Shown: positions 61,244 through 64,000 of the stretch, one piece after another
Numbering within the stretch: position 1 is the first letter of the stretch
Layout: each line of letters opens with the position of its first letter
Assembly: GCA_020637985.1 (NCBI GenBank)
Contig: JACKJK010000012.1
Span: 7,609 to 71,608, forward strand
Direction: 5' to 3'
DNA length: 64,000 bases
Source: Rhodobiaceae bacterium
GTDB taxonomy: Bacteria; Pseudomonadota; Alphaproteobacteria; Rhizobiales; Tepidamorphaceae
Notes under the pieces: generated by a model
Databases searched by the model: none
What the model was told of the DNA's origin: nothing
What the model saw: only the letters and a program-made list of their open reading frames with translations
Translations under genes and position numbers: made by a program

Positions 61244-62345
61244 CGCGGCTCTCGAAATCGATGCGCGGATCGACCCAGGTGTAGGTGAGGTCCGAGATCA
61301 GGTTCACGAGAAGCCCCATCAGCGAGAATATGTAGAGCGTGGCGAAGACGACCGGGTAGTCGCGGTTGACAATCGATTCGAACGACAGCAGCCCCAACCC
61401 ATCGAGCGAGAAGATGGTCTCGATCAGCAGCGCGCCGGTGAAGAACGAGGAGATGAAGGCGCCGGGAAAGCCGGCGATGATGATCAGCATCGCGTTGCGG
61501 AAGACGTGGCCGTAGAGCACCTGGCGTTCGTTCAGCCCCTTCATGCGCGCCGTCAGCACGTATTGCTTGCGGATCTCGTCGAGGAAGGAATTCTTCGTCA
61601 GCAGCGTCGTCGTCGCAAAGGCGCCCAGCGCCATCGCCGTGATCGGCAGGGCGAGGTGCCAGAAGTAGTCGAGGATGCGCTCGGGCCACGACAGCTGCGC
61701 CCAGTTGTCCGATGTCAGCCCGCGCAAGGGGAACCAGTCGAGGAAGCTGCCACCGGCGAACAGCACGATCAGCAGCACCGCGAACAGGAACCCCGGAATG
61801 GCATAGCCGATGATGACGATGGCGCTCGTCCAGGTGTCGAAGCGGCTGCCGTCGCGCGTCGCCTTGGCGATGCCCAGCGGGATCGAGATGGCATAGGACA
61901 GCAGCGTCATCCACAGTCCCAGCGAGATCGACACCGGCATCTTTTCCTTGATCAGCTCGATGACGGAGATGTCGCGGAAATAGCTCTCGCCGAAGTTGAA
62001 GGTGAGGTAGTTGCTCAGCATCAGGAAGAAGCGTTCGTGCGCCGGCTTGTCGAAGCCGAACTGGCGCTCCAGCTCCTTGATGAACTCCGGGTCTAGCCCC
62101 TGCGCGCCGCGATACTGCGATGTCACCGAATCGCTTGCCGCGGAGCCGGGCGCCTGGCTGCCGAAGTCGCCGCCCGACGAGCCGCCGACACGTGCGATTG
62201 CCGAGACGTCGCTGCCCTGCAGTTGCGCGATGATGCGTTCGATCGGGCCGCCCGGCGCGAACTGCACGATGGCGAACGACACCAGCATGATCCCGAACAC
62301 GGTCGGGATCATCAGCAGCAGCCGGCGTGCGATGTAGGCGCCCAT
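61236..62345 (-). CDS. yejB: Peptide ABC transporter permease YejB
   Basis: 369 residues, OppB-like. It opens MGAYIARRLLLMIPTVFGIMLVSF, has a periplasmic insert (about 35-100) and the permease core with EAA-type TARMKGLNERQVLYGHVFRN. Seventeen bases after yejA. Works with YejE, YejF and the binding protein YejA. Confidence 0.93.
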   Translation of the reverse strand: MGAYIARRLLLMIPTVFGIMLVSFAIVQFAPGGPIERIIAQLQGSDVSAIARVGGSSGGDFGSQAPGSAASDSVTSQYRGAQGLDPEFIKELERQFGFDKPAHERFFLMLSNYLTFNFGESYFRDISVIELIKEKMPVSISLGLWMTLLSYAISIPLGIAKATRDGSRFDTWTSAIVIIGYAIPGFLFAVLLIVLFAGGSFLDWFPLRGLTSDNWAQLSWPERILDYFWHLALPITAMALGAFATTTLLTKNSFLDEIRKQYVLTARMKGLNERQVLYGHVFRNAMLIIIAGFPGAFISSFFTGALLIETIFSLDGLGLLSFESIVNRDYPVVFATLYIFSLMGLLVNLISDLTYTWVDPRIDFESRDV

Positions 62346-62361
62346 GGGTGCGTCGTGCCCT

Positions 62362-64000
62362 CTATTCGCCGTCGGCGAGGCCGATTCGCCGCGCCTTGTC
62401 AGCGTCGTACCACCAGGTTTCGTTCAAACCGAGAGCATATCGCGGTTTTTCTGCCGGGTGGGCGTAGATGTCCCAGTAGGCGAGCGTGTGCGCGGCCTTG
62501 TACCAGTGCGGCACCCAGTAGCGCCCTGCGCGCAGCACCCGGTCGAGTGCGCGTGCCACGCTCACCTGCTCGGCGCGCGTATTCGCCTCGATCAGCCGCT
62601 CGGTCAGCGCGTCGATGGCCGGGTCCGCGATCCCCGACAGGTTGCGGCTGCCAGGCACCTCGGCATTGTCCGACGTCCAGTAGACGCGCACCTCCTCGCC
62701 CGGCGTCGCCGGCATGGCGAAGCGCTGGATCACCAGGTCGAAGTCGAAGTCGTTCATGCGCTTGCGGAACTGCGATGCGTCGACCGTGCGCGAACGCGCG
62801 TCGATGCCGAGCGCCTTCAGCCGCTGGATGTAGGGCTGGACGATGCGGTCGAAGGTCGGCTCGTCGTCGAGGAACTCGATCCGGAACGGCTCCCCCGACG
62901 CTGTCAGGCGCACGCCGTCGCGGATCGTGTAGCCAGCATCTTCCAGCAGTCCTGCTGCCGCGCGCAGCAGTTTGCGGTCGCGCCCGGACCCGTCCGACAC
63001 CGGCGGCAGGTAGGGCTCGCCGAACACCTCGTCGGGCACCTTGCCGCGCCAGGGTTCCAGCAGCGCCAGCTCGTCTGCGCCGGGCACCCCTTGCGCCATC
63101 ATCTCCGAGTTCTGGAAGTAGCTCGCGGTGCGCTCGTAGAGCCCGTAGAACAGGTTCTGGTTGGTCCACTCGAAGTCGAACGCGTTGATCAGCGCCTCGC
63201 GCACCCGCGGGTCGGCGAACTTGGCCCGCCGTGTATTGATGAACCAGCCCTGCGCGCCGGACGGGCGGTCGTCGGACAGCGTCTCGAGCCGCACCTTGCC
63301 GTCCTTGACGGCGGGGAAGTCGTAGCCAGTCGCCCAGGTCCGCGACGTGAACTCCTCGCGCAATGCGTAGGCGCCCGCCTTGAACCCCTCGAAAGCGACG
63401 TCGCGGTCGCGGAAGAACTCGTAGCGGATCGTGCCGAAGTTGTGCTGTCCGCGGTTGACGGGCAGGTCGCGCCCCCAGTAGTCGGCGACGCGGTCATACT
63501 CGATGTAGCGCCCCGGCTCGAAGGCGCCGATCTTGTAGGGGCCCGATCCCAGCGGCGTGTCGAGGCTGGCGGCCTCGAAGTCGCGTTCCGCATAGTAGGC
63601 CTGCGACACGATCGGCAGCGCCGCGATGGCCATGGCGAGGCTGCGCGGCGTGCCCGCCTGCAACGTCACCACCAGTCTCGCATCGTCCTCGGCGACCGCG
63701 CTTTCCATACGCCGTATGGTCTGGCGGATCAGCGCATGACCTCTTGCCTTCAGGGTCTCGAGCGTGAAGGCGGCGTCATGCGCGGTCAGCGGCGAACCGT
63801 CGTGAAAGCGCGCCCGCGGGTCCATCGCGAAGCGGTATTGGCGCTCGTCCTGCGAGATCGCGACGCTTTGCGCGGCCAGCGCGTAGAGCGCGTCGGGCTC
63901 GTCGTTCGCGCGCACCATCAGCGAGTCGAAGACGATGTGCAGCCCGACCGGCGCATCGCCCTTCTGCACGAGCGTGTTCAGCGTGTTGAAGGTCGTCGGA
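62362..64000 (-). CDS. yejA: Peptide-binding protein YejA-like, N-terminus beyond the window
   Basis: At least 546 residues of a family 5 (SBP_bac_5) periplasmic binding protein. The open frame continues to the window edge; PTTFNTLNTLVQKGDAPVGL at the right edge is the usual opening of the mature protein, so only the signal peptide and a few dozen residues are missing. Family phrases: DPRARFHDGSPLTAHDAAFTL, PLGSGPYKIG, ALINAFDFEWTNQNLFYGLY (each within limits). It captures oligopeptides for YejBEF. Confidence 0.9.
   Translation of the reverse strand, partial: PTTFNTLNTLVQKGDAPVGLHIVFDSLMVRANDEPDALYALAAQSVAISQDERQYRFAMDPRARFHDGSPLTAHDAAFTLETLKARGHALIRQTIRRMESAVAEDDARLVVTLQAGTPRSLAMAIAALPIVSQAYYAERDFEAASLDTPLGSGPYKIGAFEPGRYIEYDRVADYWGRDLPVNRGQHNFGTIRYEFFRDRDVAFEGFKAGAYALREEFTSRTWATGYDFPAVKDGKVRLETLSDDRPSGAQGWFINTRRAKFADPRVREALINAFDFEWTNQNLFYGLYERTASYFQNSEMMAQGVPGADELALLEPWRGKVPDEVFGEPYLPPVSDGSGRDRKLLRAAAGLLEDAGYTIRDGVRLTASGEPFRIEFLDDEPTFDRIVQPYIQRLKALGIDARSRTVDASQFRKRMNDFDFDLVIQRFAMPATPGEEVRVYWTSDNAEVPGSRNLSGIADPAIDALTERLIEANTRAEQVSVARALDRVLRAGRYWVPHWYKAAHTLAYWDIYAHPAEKPRYALGLNETWWYDADKARRIGLADGE

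Overview
This is a GC-rich chromosomal segment that looks like an alphaproteobacterium of the Hyphomicrobiales (Rhizobiales), most like the Phyllobacteriaceae/Mesorhizobium side. Reasons: an Irr-type Fur regulator beside fabA-fabB-fabI; the block rnd-lptC-lptA-lptB-rpoN-hpf-ptsN; the block FYDLN-acid protein-tRNA-Ala-aroA-cmk-rpsA-sppA-ihfB-lapA-trpFBA-accD-folC-trxA; a complete cpa/tad Flp pilus locus; and short palindromic repeats of the kind common in that order. I cannot name genus or species from this window. I see no prophage, transposase, CRISPR array or plasmid functions.

Region 1 (1-14.1 kb): a truncated 2-hydroxyacid dehydrogenase, an SH3-domain envelope protein, Irr, the unsaturated fatty acid genes fabA, fabB and fabI, then the reverse-strand translation block infC-rpmI-rplT-pheS-pheT. 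infC appears to start with ATA, and the rplT-pheS spacer is densely folded. An alpha/beta hydrolase and the overlapping reverse-strand unit GST-queG-SDR follow.

Region 2 (14.2-24.6 kb): uppP, an NDUFA9-type NAD(P)-binding protein, tRNA-Leu(CAG), RNase D, the LPS transport genes lptC, lptA and lptB (LptB with a long N-terminal extension), rpoN, hpf, ptsN, a DUF1150 gene, a small heat shock protein, tRNA-Ala(GGC) and the FYDLN-acid protein.

Region 3 (24.8-40.1 kb): aroA (class II backbone), cmk, rpsA with a structured leader, sppA, ihfB, lapA, trpF-trpB-DUF1330-trpA, accD and folC. A two-gene cassette follows: a ribbon-helix-helix protein plus an HxDH-family protein of unknown function, behind a promoter that carries a palindrome. 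Its end runs into a mosaic palindromic element that also holds the stop codon of convergent trxA. A periplasmic rhodanese and a FecCD/FecE-type iron ABC pair close the region.

Region 4 (40.1-53 kb): the Flp/Tad pilus locus. Two TadE-like pseudopilins and a stand-alone CpaC N-domain protein lie on the reverse strand. Forward come two almost identical flp pilin genes inside a duplicated ~410-bp unit, then cpaA, cpaB-cpaC-cpaD-cpaE-cpaF-tadB-tadC. tadD is on the reverse strand. This set covers pilin, prepilin peptidase, secretin, lipoprotein, localisation ATPase, motor ATPase, platform proteins and the TPR lipoprotein.

Region 5 (53.1-64 kb): an M17 aminopeptidase, a MarR regulator and an NlpC/P60 hydrolase forward. 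The reverse strand carries a yejABEF-type peptide importer with a CDF metal transporter inserted between yejE and yejF, then a Nudix hydrolase and a ghrA-like reductase, mostly joined by 4-bp stop/start overlaps. yejA runs off the right edge.

The system most worth pursuing as new is the RHH/HxDH cassette with its palindrome and apparently leaderless transcript. Next are the repeat elements that share stop codons with genes, and the structured leaders of pheS and rpsA. Everything here was read by eye; no database search was run.
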